Shown here in pieces: positions 35,338 through 44,622 of a stretch of 64,000 bases of DNA. The DNA comes from Verticiella sediminum. GTDB taxonomy: Bacteria; Pseudomonadota; Gammaproteobacteria; Burkholderiales; Burkholderiaceae_B. Under the pieces are notes generated by a model. That model ran no database searches and had not been told where the DNA came from. It was given only the letters and a program-made list of their open reading frames with translations. The stretch's first letter is position 1. Each line of letters begins with the position of its first letter. The translations under genes and the position numbers were made by a program. The stretch spans positions 372,001 through 436,000 of the forward strand of contig NZ_VLTJ01000029.1 in NCBI RefSeq assembly GCF_007558815.1, written 5' to 3'.

Positions 35338-35941
35338 TTTGTTTCCTCCGTGGGGGTGCTGATCGCAAACGTATGTAGTCCGGCGGCGCGGGGCGCCGCC
35401 GGCGATGCCCTGGGGACGCGACGGGCCCGCTGCCCAGTCGGCTGACCATACCGACGGGCGTGTGCCGACGCCACCGTGCCGAATGCGTCTTTCCGCCGCC
35501 GTCTTTTCCCGTCCGGCGCGGTAGGCTGGTTTTTCTCGTGGCGCGAAGCCGCATCCCTGCTGCGGTATGTTCACTCGCCCGCCCGGCAGCGTCCAACACT
35601 TTTGGGGATGGATTCCATACCGCAGAAGTATGGCCGCATTCCCTGGCGCGGGCCGTTGCGCCACAGGGCCCGGCGCAGGGGAGGCGCGTGTATTCGCACT
35701 CGTGAAGCCGCTGCGAGCCCTGCCGACGGTCCGGGGAACCGGGGCCGGGCTTCTTTCTAGTTATGCGGATACTTCACGTGTGACAGCGAGAAGGCTTCGG
35801 CGCAGGGATTGCCGCGCGCCGATACGCCGTGGCAGGTATTGCTCAGCCCGTCCGGCCGGCCGAGCCCACGCCTGGTTCGGTGGACTCAAGGGACCGGCCC
35901 CCCGTCTCGTTCCGCCTTCCGGATGAGCGGAACGGCAGCGA
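35338..35941. other. 604-bp intergenic region upstream of catA, with inverted repeats
   Basis: No convincing gene. TGCGGTATG (35561-35569) is mirrored by CATACCGCA (35616-35624), and the latter overlaps a second palindrome, CCATAC-N7-GTATGG (35615-35633). The shared GTATG words suggest binding sites for a catA regulator. The rest is G+C-rich with scattered short frames that lack coding character. Confidence 0.5.
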
Positions 35942-36787
35942 TCACAGCAAGGTGCGGTCCGCCACGGTGATGCGATGCAGAAGGCGGGCGTGTCCGTCGT
36001 AGCCGCCAGTGGCAGCGTGGTTGACGCAACGGTTGTCCCACAGCAGGAGCGTGCCCTGCGACCAGCGGTGGCGGTACACGACCTCCGGGCGAGCCTGGTG
36101 TTCGAACAGCGCGCGCAGGATGGGCTTGGCTTCGTCATCGCTCATGCCTTCGATGCCGATGGTGTAGCCGGGGCTGACGAACAAGGCGATGCGCCCGGTC
36201 TCGGGATGCTTGCGCGCGATGGGGTGCGATTGTTTCGCCAGCGCCTCGTCCGAATAGCGGATCTTCATCGAGCGGCCCTTGTCCTTTTCTCCGTAGGCGC
36301 CGTCGCGTGAATAGGCTCGACCTGCCGAATGTATGCCGCGCTTTTCGGCCAGCAGAGACTTCAGGTCGGCGGAAAGGCTGTCCCAAGCGGCATATTGGTC
36401 GGCAAACAGCGTGTCGCCCCCCACCGGCGGAACGACATTGCCATACAGCAAAGTCGCCGCCGGCGGCGTCGCCATGAAGCTCCAGTCCGAATGCCAGTTC
36501 TCGGCGAATATGGGCGTCTTTTCGTCGGCGTCTCGACGGACTTGGGCGACATGGGGATGACCGGGAATCGACTCGAAGAAGGGGTCGGAGCCGAACGGGC
36601 CGATCGTGAGGGCGAAGCGCTCGATGTCCTCGACGGCCAGATCCTGGTCGACGAATGCGAGGACTTGATGCTCGAGCCAATGTTTGCGTATTTCGGCGAC
36701 CTGCGCATCCGTCAGCGTGCGCCTCAGGTCCACGCCCTTCACCACTGCGCCACAGGACGCGTCCTGTGGCTGAACATGAAGTTCCAT
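35942..36787 (-). CDS. TauD/TfdA-family 2-oxoglutarate-dependent dioxygenase
   Basis: A 281-residue Fe(II)/2-oxoglutarate dioxygenase of the TauD group, which hydroxylates sulfonates, aryloxyacids or sulfate esters to trigger their breakdown. The iron facial triad is His99-x-Asp101 (ENWHSDWSF) and His257 (CVNHAATGGYDGHARLLHR), with Arg268/Arg272 placed to bind 2-oxoglutarate. The start MELHVQ at 36787 has GGAG 6 nt upstream; a longer frame to 36874 runs through the regulatory gap. It diverges from a LysR regulator, its probable controller. Confidence 0.92.
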   Translation of the reverse strand: MELHVQPQDASCGAVVKGVDLRRTLTDAQVAEIRKHWLEHQVLAFVDQDLAVEDIERFALTIGPFGSDPFFESIPGHPHVAQVRRDADEKTPIFAENWHSDWSFMATPPAATLLYGNVVPPVGGDTLFADQYAAWDSLSADLKSLLAEKRGIHSAGRAYSRDGAYGEKDKGRSMKIRYSDEALAKQSHPIARKHPETGRIALFVSPGYTIGIEGMSDDEAKPILRALFEHQARPEVVYRHRWSQGTLLLWDNRCVNHAATGGYDGHARLLHRITVADRTLL

Positions 36788-36852
36788 CACGTCTCCTTCA
36801 ATCTTGAGTCGGTCATATGAAAGCGGCCGGGAAGGTGCGCTCGGCAACTGCC

Positions 36853-36901
36853 TGGCATCGAGCGTCGATAGCACGCTTGGCTTTGCAGTCTATCGATGCC
36901 A
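36853..36901. promoter_or_regulatory. Inverted repeats between tauD-like and lysR genes
   Basis: TGGCATCGA (36853-36861) is mirrored by TCGATGCCA (36893-36901), and TCGATAG (36865-36871) by CTATCGA (36890-36896). The nested arrangement in a divergent gap is typical of a LysR recognition and activation site pair. Confidence 0.6.
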
Positions 36902-36941
36902 TTATTTTCATGCCAATGGATATTTCCGATGAGCGTTATTC

Positions 36942-37889
36942 ATGAAGCTGAATTTGCAGAAGATCGACCTCAACCTCCTGCTGGTGTTCGACACGCTGAT
37001 GCAGGAGCGCAACCTGTCGCGCGCCGCCGAGCGCCTGCACAAGAGTCAGCCGGCCGTGAGCAACGCGCTCAGCCGCCTGCGCGAGCAGCTAGGGCAGCCG
37101 CTGTTCCGCCGCACCGCCAAGGGGCTCGAACCGACCGCGGAGGCCATCGCACTGCACAGGCCGGTGCGACAAGCCTTGTTCCTGCTGCAGTCCGGCATTG
37201 GCGCCCAGGAGGGTTTCCACCCGGACACCGAACGGATCTTCCGCTTGTCGATGAATGACGATGGGCAGCTTCGGCTGCTGCCGGCTCTGATGGCTCGGCT
37301 GAAGTCGCTGGCGCCGCAGGTGATACTGCAGGTATTGCCCGAAGAAGGGACCTTGCTTCCACGACGCCTGGCCAGCGGGGAGCTGGATCTGGCGATCGAC
37401 TATCTGTACTTCGACGATCCCGATCTTCTCTATCAACCGATCACCGAGGAAACTCTCGCCGTCATCGGCCGCGCAGGGCATCCTGCGTTCAACGGCGGCC
37501 TTGACAAGCAGTCGTACCTGGCCGCGCGGCACGTCTCGATTCTGCCCCGGGCCGGCCGCGGCAGCCCGCTCGAAATTGTTCTGGGCTCGGCCAAAGTGCG
37601 ACGCAATGTGCAACTGCAAGTGCCGCACTACCTGACGATTCCAGCCATCGTCGCCCGCACCGAACTGCTGGGCACGGTGCCTCTGAATCTGGCCAGACAC
37701 TTCGCTCGCAGATACGACGTTCAGATCGCGGATTTTCCATTCGAAGTCTCTGCGATACAGATCAGCCTCATATGGCATCGCAAACAGGAGCACGTCCCTG
37801 GCTTGCAATGGCTGAAGGAGCAGATTCTGCAAACCGCGCTTCGGCCCAGGGGCCGGGCCGATCTGAAGCCGGAGCGCGGCACCGCCTGA
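36942..37889 (+). CDS. LysR-family transcriptional regulator
   Basis: A 315-residue LysR regulator. MKLNLQKIDLNLLLVFDTLMQERNLSRAAERLHKSQPAVSNALSRLREQLGQPLFRRTAKGLEPT over residues 1-66 is the helix-turn-helix of the NodD/NahR-like branch, whose members often sense aromatic compounds. The rest is the ligand-binding domain. It diverges from the TauD-like gene and is followed, 196 bp later, by a carotenoid-oxygenase-type gene on the same strand; it may control both. Confidence 0.9.
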   Translation: MKLNLQKIDLNLLLVFDTLMQERNLSRAAERLHKSQPAVSNALSRLREQLGQPLFRRTAKGLEPTAEAIALHRPVRQALFLLQSGIGAQEGFHPDTERIFRLSMNDDGQLRLLPALMARLKSLAPQVILQVLPEEGTLLPRRLASGELDLAIDYLYFDDPDLLYQPITEETLAVIGRAGHPAFNGGLDKQSYLAARHVSILPRAGRGSPLEIVLGSAKVRRNVQLQVPHYLTIPAIVARTELLGTVPLNLARHFARRYDVQIADFPFEVSAIQISLIWHRKQEHVPGLQWLKEQILQTALRPRGRADLKPERGTA

Positions 37890-38027
37890 CCATCAGGCGC
37901 GTCTGGCCTGACGACGGCACGAAACGCAGCCTTTGCCCTTGGCAAGTGCGACCGGGCACACCTATCCTGATGCCGAAGGCGCTCTTCATCCGCCGAAGAA
38001 CGATCGCCGAATGAGGGCTGATTCCCT

Positions 38028-38049
38028 GCCCGGCGGCCAGCCGCCGGGC
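38028..38049. repeat. Strong GC hairpin between lysR and the carotenoid-oxygenase gene
   Basis: GCCCGGCGGC (38028-38037) mirrors GCCGCCGGGC (38040-38049) almost without spacer. There is no T-tract, so terminator status is uncertain; it may separate the two transcription units. Confidence 0.4.
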
Positions 38050-38085
38050 CGCGGCCCGTCCATCTTCTTATGCAGAGCTCGCATC

Positions 38086-39555
38086 ATGCAGCCACCCCGG
38101 AACACCAGCCGACGCGAGTTCTGCCGCCGCAGCGGCCTGCTCGCCGCGGCACTACCTCTGTGTTCACCCACCCACCTTGCCGCGGCCGCAAGCATCGCCG
38201 GAGCGCACGACATGCCTGCCTGGACCAGCCCGAACCCCGCGCTCACCCGCGCCTTCGCCCCGGTCTTCGACGAACGCGACGATCAGGACCTCGCAGTCGA
38301 TGGCGAGATTCCCGCGGGGCTGCGCGGCGCCTACATGCGCAATGGGCCGAACCCGCGGTTCGAGCCCGATGCGCACTACAGCTATCCGTTCGACGGCACC
38401 GGCATGGTCCATGCCATCCACCTCGCCGACGGCAAGGCGCGCTATCGCAACCGCTGGGTCATGACCACCGAGCTGGCCAAGGAGATCGCCGCCGGCCGAC
38501 GGATTTACAACTCGACGTTCGCGCCCGCGCCGCACGCCAATCTGGCCAACACCAATGTCGTGCGCCATGCCGGGCGCTACCTGGCCCTCTACGAGGGAGG
38601 ACAGCCCTACGAAGTGGATGCCGAACTGGCCACACTGGGCCGCTACGACTACGACGGCAAGCTGCAGGGCCCGATGTCCGCGCACCCGAAGATCGATCCG
38701 CATACAGGAGAACTGCTGTCCATCCAGTACGACCTGGAGAGCGGCGCCCTGCTCTATCTGCGCGTGGGACGCGACGGTGTGCCCGACCGCCGGGTCCCTC
38801 TGCAGGCCCCATGGCCGGCCATGATCCACGACATCGCCCTGACGGAGAATCACGTGATCGCCTTCGTCTGTCCGCTGGTGTTCGACCTGGGGCCGGCGGG
38901 CCCGCCGGCGACCTGGCAACCCGAACGGGGCACGCGCATCGCCCTCGTTCCCCGCGACGCGCGCACGGCCGCCGACGTGCGCTGGCTCGACGGCCCGCCA
39001 TTCTTCAACTGGCATACCGTGAACGCCTGGGAGCGCGACGGCCGGATCGAAGTCGCGATGCCCTGGTACGACGCCTTCAGCCTGGGCCCGCAGCCGCGCC
39101 GCCTCGAGCTGCACCGCATCGTCATCGACCTGTCTTCGGGCGTGGTGCGGGACGAGACCATAGACACCCGGGCCTGCGAGTTCGGCCGCGTCAACGACGC
39201 CTATCTGGGCCGTCCGACGCGCTACGGCTACGTAGGCCTGCGCGAGCCGCGGCCTGGCTGGACGCCCCAGGCGGGCACGTTCGAGGCCATCGCCCGCTAC
39301 GATCTGGCCTCCGGCGCCAAGGACGTGCACCGGTTTGCCGCGGGCTCCACCGTGGGCGAACCCGTCTTCGTGCCCGCGCCGGGTGCCACGGACGAGGACG
39401 ATGGCTACGTGTTCACCTTCGTGCACGAAGAGGGCCAGGCACAGGGCGCCTTCCATATACTGGATGCACGCAATCTCGCCGATGCCCCGCTGGCCGTCGT
39501 CCATCTGCCGCGCCGGGTGCCGGTCGGGCTGCATGGGTCGTGGATGTCGGGCTAA
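38086..39555 (+). CDS. Carotenoid-cleavage-oxygenase family enzyme with Tat signal (lignostilbene dioxygenase-like)
   Basis: A 489-residue member of the RPE65/carotenoid oxygenase family, non-heme Fe(II) enzymes that cleave C=C bonds of carotenoids, stilbenes or phenylpropenes such as isoeugenol. The four iron histidines are visible: His200 (SAHPKIDP), His248 (AMIHDIALTENH), His310 (FFNWHTVNAWE) and His483 near the C-terminus (GLHGSW). The N-terminus TSRREFCRRSGLLAAALPL is a twin-arginine export signal, so the enzyme probably acts in the periplasm, which is uncommon. With catA and a TauD enzyme nearby, a lignin-type aromatic substrate is more plausible than a carotenoid. Confidence 0.9.
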   Translation: MQPPRNTSRREFCRRSGLLAAALPLCSPTHLAAAASIAGAHDMPAWTSPNPALTRAFAPVFDERDDQDLAVDGEIPAGLRGAYMRNGPNPRFEPDAHYSYPFDGTGMVHAIHLADGKARYRNRWVMTTELAKEIAAGRRIYNSTFAPAPHANLANTNVVRHAGRYLALYEGGQPYEVDAELATLGRYDYDGKLQGPMSAHPKIDPHTGELLSIQYDLESGALLYLRVGRDGVPDRRVPLQAPWPAMIHDIALTENHVIAFVCPLVFDLGPAGPPATWQPERGTRIALVPRDARTAADVRWLDGPPFFNWHTVNAWERDGRIEVAMPWYDAFSLGPQPRRLELHRIVIDLSSGVVRDETIDTRACEFGRVNDAYLGRPTRYGYVGLREPRPGWTPQAGTFEAIARYDLASGAKDVHRFAAGSTVGEPVFVPAPGATDEDDGYVFTFVHEEGQAQGAFHILDARNLADAPLAVVHLPRRVPVGLHGSWMSG

Positions 39556-39660
39556 TTCGAAGGCGGTATTGCCAGCCTGTACCCCGCGCGCCTCACACTC
39601 ATCCGCCCCGATCAGCGTGGGCGCTGGCTCGGCCTGATCATCGAACGGGCCATCCTCGCC

Positions 39661-39689
39661 TCGACAGGCGCAGCGGCCGGCGGTAGAAT
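39661..39689 (+). promoter_or_regulatory. Strong sigma70-type promoter of trpGDC
   Basis: TCGACA (39661-39666), exactly 17 bp, then TAGAAT (39684-39689): five of six bases match in each box. The predicted start near 39696 puts the leader peptide ATG about 42 nt downstream. Confidence 0.75.
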
Positions 39690-39737
39690 GCCCGGATCCG
39701 CGAACCCCGGGGATTTTCCTCACTCCGCGTCAAATAC

Positions 39738-39785
39738 ATGACCTGCGCACCGACCTTCACAACCCAGTGGTGGCGCTTCCAATAA
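39738..39785 (+). CDS. trpL: trpGDC leader peptide with tandem Trp codons
   Basis: A 15-codon frame, MTCAPTFTTQWWRFQ then TAA. Two consecutive TGG codons (39768 and 39771) in a WWR context recall the E. coli trp leader. It lies 49 bp downstream of a good promoter and 231 bp before trpG on the same strand. No clear ribosome site precedes the ATG. The codons overlap the 5' arm of a perfect hairpin, and further helices downstream are mutually exclusive, so it looks like a second tryptophan attenuator in this genome. Confidence 0.8.
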   Translation: MTCAPTFTTQWWRFQ

Positions 39786-39878
39786 GGAAGCGGCACGTCG
39801 TTGCGTACATACCTCGCACCTTGCCGCCGTTCTGGTAGGCACAGGTTCCCGACTCAAGCGCTCATCCGGCACGGCGGC
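39774..39878 (+). promoter_or_regulatory. trpGDC attenuator region with alternative helices
   Basis: 1:2 is CGCTTCC (39774-39780, directly after the Trp codons) with GGAAGCG (39786-39792). 2:3 is GCGGCA (39790-39795) with TGCCGC (39822-39827). 3:4 is GCCGCCGT (39823-39830) with ACGGCGGC (39871-39878). Overlaps make 1:2/2:3 and 2:3/3:4 exclusive, as an attenuator requires. As at trpE, helix 3:4 lacks a T-tract. Confidence 0.65.
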
Positions 39879-40015
39879 TCCAACCCCAGGAGATGGCCGA
39901 TGTTCCCGTGTTCCCCCCACCCGATCGCTCGCCGCGTCCGCCGCCAGCCAGCAGGCACGGTCGCGCACGCCTGATCCCGGTCATCCTTTCGCTCACTCCT
40001 GCAGCCAGAGATCCC

Positions 40016-40582
40016 ATGAAACTCCTGATGATCGACAACTACGACTCCTTCACCTACAACATCGTGCAGTACTTCGGCGAGCTGGGCGAAGAGGTCGAGG
40101 TGGTGCGCAACGACCAGATCACGCTCGACGAGATCGAGGCGCTGGCGCCCGACCGGCTGTGCATTTCGCCGGGGCCGTGCGCGCCCGCGCAGGCGGGCAT
40201 CTCGCTCGCCGCGATCCGGCACTTCGCGGGCAAGCTGCCCATACTCGGCGTGTGCCTGGGCCATCAGGCGATCGGCGAGGCCTTCGGCGGCAAGGTGGTG
40301 CGCGCGCAGGAAATCATGCACGGCAAGACCTCGCCCGTCACGCACACGGGCAGCGACGTGTTCGCGGGACTGCCCTCGCCCTACACGGTGATCCGCTATC
40401 ATTCGCTCGCCGTGGAGCGCGCGAGCCTGCCCGACTGCCTGGAAGTGACCGCAGAGACGGCCGACGGCGAGATCATGGGGTTGCGGCACCGGACGCTGCC
40501 CGTCTACGGGGTCCAGTTCCACCCCGAATCCATTCTCAGCGAGCACGGCCACGCGCTGCTCAAGAACTTCCTGGCGCTGTAA
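40016..40582 (+). CDS. trpG: Anthranilate synthase component II (glutamine amidotransferase)
   Basis: A 188-residue class I glutamine amidotransferase that delivers ammonia to TrpE (and often PabB). The start [15 protein letters not shown] at 40016 is the family N-terminus. The catalytic triad is Cys80 ([16 protein letters not shown]), His169 and Glu171 (VQFHPESI). HGKTSPV and YHSLAVE are the usual interface motifs. First structural gene of trpGDC, preceded by a promoter and Trp leader; its partner trpE is 27.7 kb away. Confidence 0.97.
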   Translation: MKLLMIDNYDSFTYNIVQYFGELGEEVEVVRNDQITLDEIEALAPDRLCISPGPCAPAQAGISLAAIRHFAGKLPILGVCLGHQAIGEAFGGKVVRAQEIMHGKTSPVTHTGSDVFAGLPSPYTVIRYHSLAVERASLPDCLEVTAETADGEIMGLRHRTLPVYGVQFHPESILSEHGHALLKNFLAL

Positions 40583-40613
40583 GCGGCAGCCTCCTCGAGA
40601 CAAGGACAAGACC

Positions 40614-41645
40614 ATGACCGCGATATCGATCCATGAAGCGCTGACCCGCTGCATCGAGCACCGGGAGATCTTCCACGACGAGATGCTGCACCTGATGCGG
40701 CAGATCATGCGCGGCGAGCTGGCCGAGCCGCTCGCCGCGGCGCTGCTCATGGGCCTGCGCGTGAAGAAGGAGACGGTCGGCGAGATCACGGCCGCCGCCC
40801 AGGTGATGCGCGAGTTCGCCACGCCGGTGCGCGCGGCCGACCCGGACAGCCTGCTCGACCTGTGCGGCACGGGCGGCGACGGCAGCCACACCTTCAATAT
40901 CAGCACGACCGCCATGTTCGTGGCCGCGGCCGCCGGCGCGCGCGTGGCCAAGCATGGCGGGCGCAGCGCTTCGTCCTCTTCCGGCAGCGCCGACGTGCTC
41001 GAAGCGCTGGGCGTCAACCTGGAGCTATCGCCTGAGCAGATCAGCGAGTGCATCGACGCCACCGGCATCGGCTTCATGTTCGCGCCGGCGCACCACACCG
41101 CCATGAAGCACGTCGCGGGCATCCGCAAGCAGCTCGGGGTGCGCACGATGTTCAACATCCTGGGGCCGCTCACCAACCCCGCGGGCGCGCGCAACCAGTT
41201 GATGGGCGTGTTCCACCCGGACCTGGTCGGCATCCAGGTGAGAGTGCTGCAGCGGCTGGGCTCCCGGCGCGTGCTGATCGTGCATGGGCTGGACGGTATG
41301 GACGAGGGTTCGCTCGGCGCGGCCACGCTGATCGGCGAGCTGCGCGACGGCGAAATCCGCGAATACCAGATTCATCCGGAAGACTACGGATTGTCCATGG
41401 TCTCCAATCGCAGTATCAAGGTATCGAGCCGGGAGGAGTCGCGCACGCTGGTGCTCGAGGCGCTCGACAATGTGCCCGGCACCGCGCGCGACATCGTGGC
41501 GTACAACGCCGGCCTCGCCCTGTACGCGGTGGGCCGCACGCCGAGCATCGACGAAGGCATCCGCCAGGCTTTCGGCATCATCGAGAGCGGCGCGGCACGC
41601 GACAAGCTCGAAAGTTTCGCCGCCTACACGCGCCGGTTCTCTTGA
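40614..41645 (+). CDS. trpD: Anthranilate phosphoribosyltransferase
   Basis: A 343-residue TrpD, which joins anthranilate to phosphoribosyl pyrophosphate. The PRPP loop [17 protein letters not shown] near residue 83 and [21 protein letters not shown] near 110 are both intact; [38 protein letters not shown] holds the anthranilate site. A ribosome site AAGGAC precedes the ATG, 31 bp after trpG. Cytoplasmic. Confidence 0.97.
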   Translation: MTAISIHEALTRCIEHREIFHDEMLHLMRQIMRGELAEPLAAALLMGLRVKKETVGEITAAAQVMREFATPVRAADPDSLLDLCGTGGDGSHTFNISTTAMFVAAAAGARVAKHGGRSASSSSGSADVLEALGVNLELSPEQISECIDATGIGFMFAPAHHTAMKHVAGIRKQLGVRTMFNILGPLTNPAGARNQLMGVFHPDLVGIQVRVLQRLGSRRVLIVHGLDGMDEGSLGAATLIGELRDGEIREYQIHPEDYGLSMVSNRSIKVSSREESRTLVLEALDNVPGTARDIVAYNAGLALYAVGRTPSIDEGIRQAFGIIESGAARDKLESFAAYTRRFS

Positions 41646-41831
41646 GGCCCGTCAAGGACATGGGCGCCCGTCTGCCGCATGATGCCGCCGCAACGGCGAT
41701 ACGGGGCCGGGGCAGGCCACGCGCGTCCTGGCACGCGCTCGAGGAAACGCCGGGCCGCCCCAGGTTTCCTTGACCCTCACGGGGCTGGTCCGGGCGAAGG
41801 CCGCCCTGGGGCACTCTCATTGGACAACGCT

Positions 41832-42620
41832 ATGAACGACGTTCTGCAACGCATACTTTCCGTCAAGGCCGACGAAGTCGCCACCGCGCGCCAACTGCGC
41901 AGCGAGGCCGAACTGCGTCGTGAAGCCGAATTGCGCCAGGATGTGCGCGGTTTTGCGATTTCGCTCGAGGAAGCGATAGCCGCCGGGCGCGCCGGCGTGA
42001 TCGCCGAGATCAAGAAGGCTTCGCCCTCCAAGGGCGTGATCCGGCCAGACTTCCAGCCCGCCGCCATCGCCGGCACCTACGCCGCCCACGGCGCGGCCTG
42101 CCTGTCGGTGCTCACCGACGTGAAATTCTTCCAGGGCTCGCACGACTTCCTGCGCCAGGCGCGAGCGGCCTGCTCGCTGCCGGTGCTGCGCAAGGATTTC
42201 ATCGTCGACTCCTACCAGGTGGCCGAGGCGCGCGCGCTCGGCGCGGACTGCATCCTGCTCATCGTGGCTGCGCTCGATGCGGCCCGGCTGCGCGACCTGG
42301 AAGCCCAGGCGCACGACCTGGGCATGGACGTGCTGGTCGAAGTCCACGACGCGCAGGAACTCGAGACCGCCCTCACCCTGCGCACGCCGCTGCTCGGCAT
42401 CAACAACCGCAACCTGCGCACCTTCGAAGTCTCGCTGGACACCACCCTGGCCCTGCTCGGCTCGATCCCGGCAGGCAAGCGCGTCATCACCGAAAGCGGC
42501 ATCGTCACCCCCGAGGACGTCAAGCGCATGCGCGACGCCGGCGTGAACGCCTTCCTGGTCGGCGAGACCTTCATGCGCGCCGAGGACCCGGGCGTGGAAC
42601 TGCAGAGGCTCTTTGCATGA
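41832..42620 (+). CDS. trpC: Indole-3-glycerol-phosphate synthase
   Basis: A 262-residue single-domain TrpC that closes the indole ring. [16 protein letters not shown] at 41832 is the family start. Catalytic and binding segments are [17 protein letters not shown] near residue 60, [51 protein letters not shown] and [12 protein letters not shown]. No fused PRAI (TrpF) domain. The 186-bp gap after trpD has no gene. Its stop overlaps the ung start (ATGA). Confidence 0.97.
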   Translation: MNDVLQRILSVKADEVATARQLRSEAELRREAELRQDVRGFAISLEEAIAAGRAGVIAEIKKASPSKGVIRPDFQPAAIAGTYAAHGAACLSVLTDVKFFQGSHDFLRQARAACSLPVLRKDFIVDSYQVAEARALGADCILLIVAALDAARLRDLEAQAHDLGMDVLVEVHDAQELETALTLRTPLLGINNRNLRTFEVSLDTTLALLGSIPAGKRVITESGIVTPEDVKRMRDAGVNAFLVGETFMRAEDPGVELQRLFA

Positions 42621-43357
42621 CAGGGGTCGCCACACCCATCAACCGCCTGCGCGAGCCGCTGGAGACCCACGTGGGCTGGCTTCCGCCCGCCTGGCTGCCG
42701 TTCCTGCAGGACGTGCTCGCATCCCCCGGGTTCGCAGAACTCTCGCGCTTCATCGACGAGCGGCTGGCGGCGGGCGCGATCATCTATCCCGCCCATCCCT
42801 TCCGCGCCCTGGAACTGACCGCGCCGCAGGACGTGCGCGTGGTGATCCTGGGGCAGGACCCCTACCATGGGCCCGGCCAGGCCCAGGGCCTGTGCTTCTC
42901 GGTGCCCGACCGCGAGCGCCGCCCGCCCAGCCTGCGCAACATCTTCGCCGAAGTCGCGAACACCTGCGGCGGCGATCCGGCCACTTTCAGCAACGACCTC
43001 ACGCGCTGGGGCCACCAGGGCGTGCTGCTGCTGAACACCCTGCTCACGGTCGAGGACGGCAAGCCGGCGTCGCACGCCAAGCGGGGCTGGGAGCCCTTCA
43101 CCGACAGCGTGATCGCCGCCGTGGCCAACGAGCCGACGCCCAAGGTCTTCATGCTCTGGGGCTCGCACGCGCAGAGCAAGACGGCGCTGATCCCGGCCGG
43201 CTCGCCGCATCTGGTGCTCAAGGCCAACCACCCTTCGCCGCTGTCGGCCACCCGCCCGCCCGTGCCGTTCATCGGCTGCGGGCACTTCGCGCGCGCCAAC
43301 GAGTGGCTGGCCGAGCAGGGGCTGCCCACGATCGACTGGGTCGATCCGGCGGCCTGA
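42617..43357 (+). CDS. ung: Uracil-DNA glycosylase
   Basis: A 246-residue family 1 uracil-DNA glycosylase, removing uracil from DNA. The water-activating loop [18 protein letters not shown] holds Asp81; [26 protein letters not shown] and [12 protein letters not shown] (catalytic His) complete the active site. It overlaps trpC by 4 bp, so it is expressed with tryptophan synthesis genes. Confidence 0.97.
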   Translation: MTGVATPINRLREPLETHVGWLPPAWLPFLQDVLASPGFAELSRFIDERLAAGAIIYPAHPFRALELTAPQDVRVVILGQDPYHGPGQAQGLCFSVPDRERRPPSLRNIFAEVANTCGGDPATFSNDLTRWGHQGVLLLNTLLTVEDGKPASHAKRGWEPFTDSVIAAVANEPTPKVFMLWGSHAQSKTALIPAGSPHLVLKANHPSPLSATRPPVPFIGCGHFARANEWLAEQGLPTIDWVDPAA

Positions 43358-43470
43358 GTCGACCGCCTGAGCCGGCCGCGGCTACGCGAGGCCGCCCGCG
43401 CCCGGCCGGGGCCAGGGCCGGCCGGCCGGCCGGCGTTTAGAATGGCCGATTCTGCACCACCGGATCGAGC

Positions 43471-44622
43471 ATGTCCTCCCCCAGCGCAACGACCGACGCC
43501 GGCGACCACGAAGCGCAGGTCGCCCGGCACCTCCGCGAGCGGATCGCCGCCGCGGGCGGCTGGATCGGTTTCGAGACGTTCATGTCGCTCGCGCTGTACG
43601 CGCCCGGCCTGGGCTACTACGCGGCCGGGGCGCGCAAGCTCGGCTCCGCGCAGGAACCGGGCGGCGACTTCGTCACCGCCCCCGAGCTGAGCCCGCTCTT
43701 CGGGCTGACGCTGGCCGATGCGCTCGCACCCGTGCTGCGCGCCATCGGCAGTGTCCAGGTGCTGGAATTCGGCGCCGGCACCGGCGCGCTGGCCGCCGTG
43801 CTCGTGCCCGGGCTGCGCGCACACGGTATCGACGTGCGCTACCGGATCCTCGAAGTCTCGGCCGACCTGCGCCAGCGCCAGCAGGAGCGTTTGGCCCCCC
43901 TGGGCGACACGGTGCAATGGCTGGACGCGCTGCCCGGAGGCCACGTCGGGTGCGTGGTCGCCAACGAGGTGCTGGACGCCATGCCGGTGCGCCTGTTCCG
44001 CTGGTCCGACGCAGGCCGGGTGCTCGAACGCGGCGTCGTCGCCGGCGAGCACGGCTTCGCCTTCGAAGACCGTCCGGCCCCGGCGCGGCTGGCCGAGATC
44101 GTCGCCGCCCGCATGCCGGCCCTGCCCGGCTACGTATCCGAGGTCAACCTGCAGGCCGAGGCGTTTCTGCGCGAGATGGGGCGCTGGCTCGAACGCGGGA
44201 CGGCGTTCTTCGTCGACTACGGTTTTCCGCAGCGCGAGTACTACCACCCGCAGCGCGCCGAGGGCACCGTCATGTGCCACCGCCAGCATCGCGCCAGCGC
44301 CGATCCCCTGGTGCACGTGGGCATGCAGGACATCACGGCGCACATCGATTTCACGGCGATGGCCGACGCCGCCCTGGAAGGCGGGCTCGACGTGCTGGGC
44401 TACACCTCGCAGGCGCGCTTCCTGATGAACGCGGGGCTGCCGCGCCACCTGCAGGCGCTGCAGGCGGCCTCTCCCGAGGTGTATCTGCGCAGCCTGAACA
44501 GCATCCAGAAACTCGTGTCCGAAGCCGACATGGGCGAGCTTTTCAAAGTGCTGGCGGTGGGCCGGGGGGTGGAGGAGCCGCTCCCGGGCTTTCAGCACGG
44601 CGACCGTCTCGGCAGCCTCTGA
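43471..44622 (+). CDS. SAM-dependent methyltransferase, MidA/NDUFAF7 family
   Basis: A 383-residue COG1565 protein. Its mitochondrial relatives (MidA, NDUFAF7) dimethylate an arginine of respiratory complex I, and bacterial members are presumed arginine methyltransferases. The N-terminal stretch WIGFETFMSLALYAPGLGYYAAGARKLG and ETSPEL-type GGDFVTAPELSPLFG are diagnostic; the SAM motif is VLEFGAGTGALAAVL near residue 98 and VVANEVLDAMPVRLF follows. A -10-like TAGAAT lies 28-33 bp upstream after a (GGCC)n-rich palindromic run at 43417-43436. Confidence 0.92.
   Translation: MSSPSATTDAGDHEAQVARHLRERIAAAGGWIGFETFMSLALYAPGLGYYAAGARKLGSAQEPGGDFVTAPELSPLFGLTLADALAPVLRAIGSVQVLEFGAGTGALAAVLVPGLRAHGIDVRYRILEVSADLRQRQQERLAPLGDTVQWLDALPGGHVGCVVANEVLDAMPVRLFRWSDAGRVLERGVVAGEHGFAFEDRPAPARLAEIVAARMPALPGYVSEVNLQAEAFLREMGRWLERGTAFFVDYGFPQREYYHPQRAEGTVMCHRQHRASADPLVHVGMQDITAHIDFTAMADAALEGGLDVLGYTSQARFLMNAGLPRHLQALQAASPEVYLRSLNSIQKLVSEADMGELFKVLAVGRGVEEPLPGFQHGDRLGSL

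Noticed and set aside
12400-39600. A mobile genomic island with integrase and attachment sites
   Set aside because: No integrase, transposase, tRNA gene or flanking direct repeat is visible; only the split of trp genes hints at insertion.
43417-43436. Tandem GGCC-rich run as a CRISPR-like or satellite repeat
   Set aside because: It is only about 20 bp of GC-rich palindromic sequence before a promoter; no spacers or longer units.
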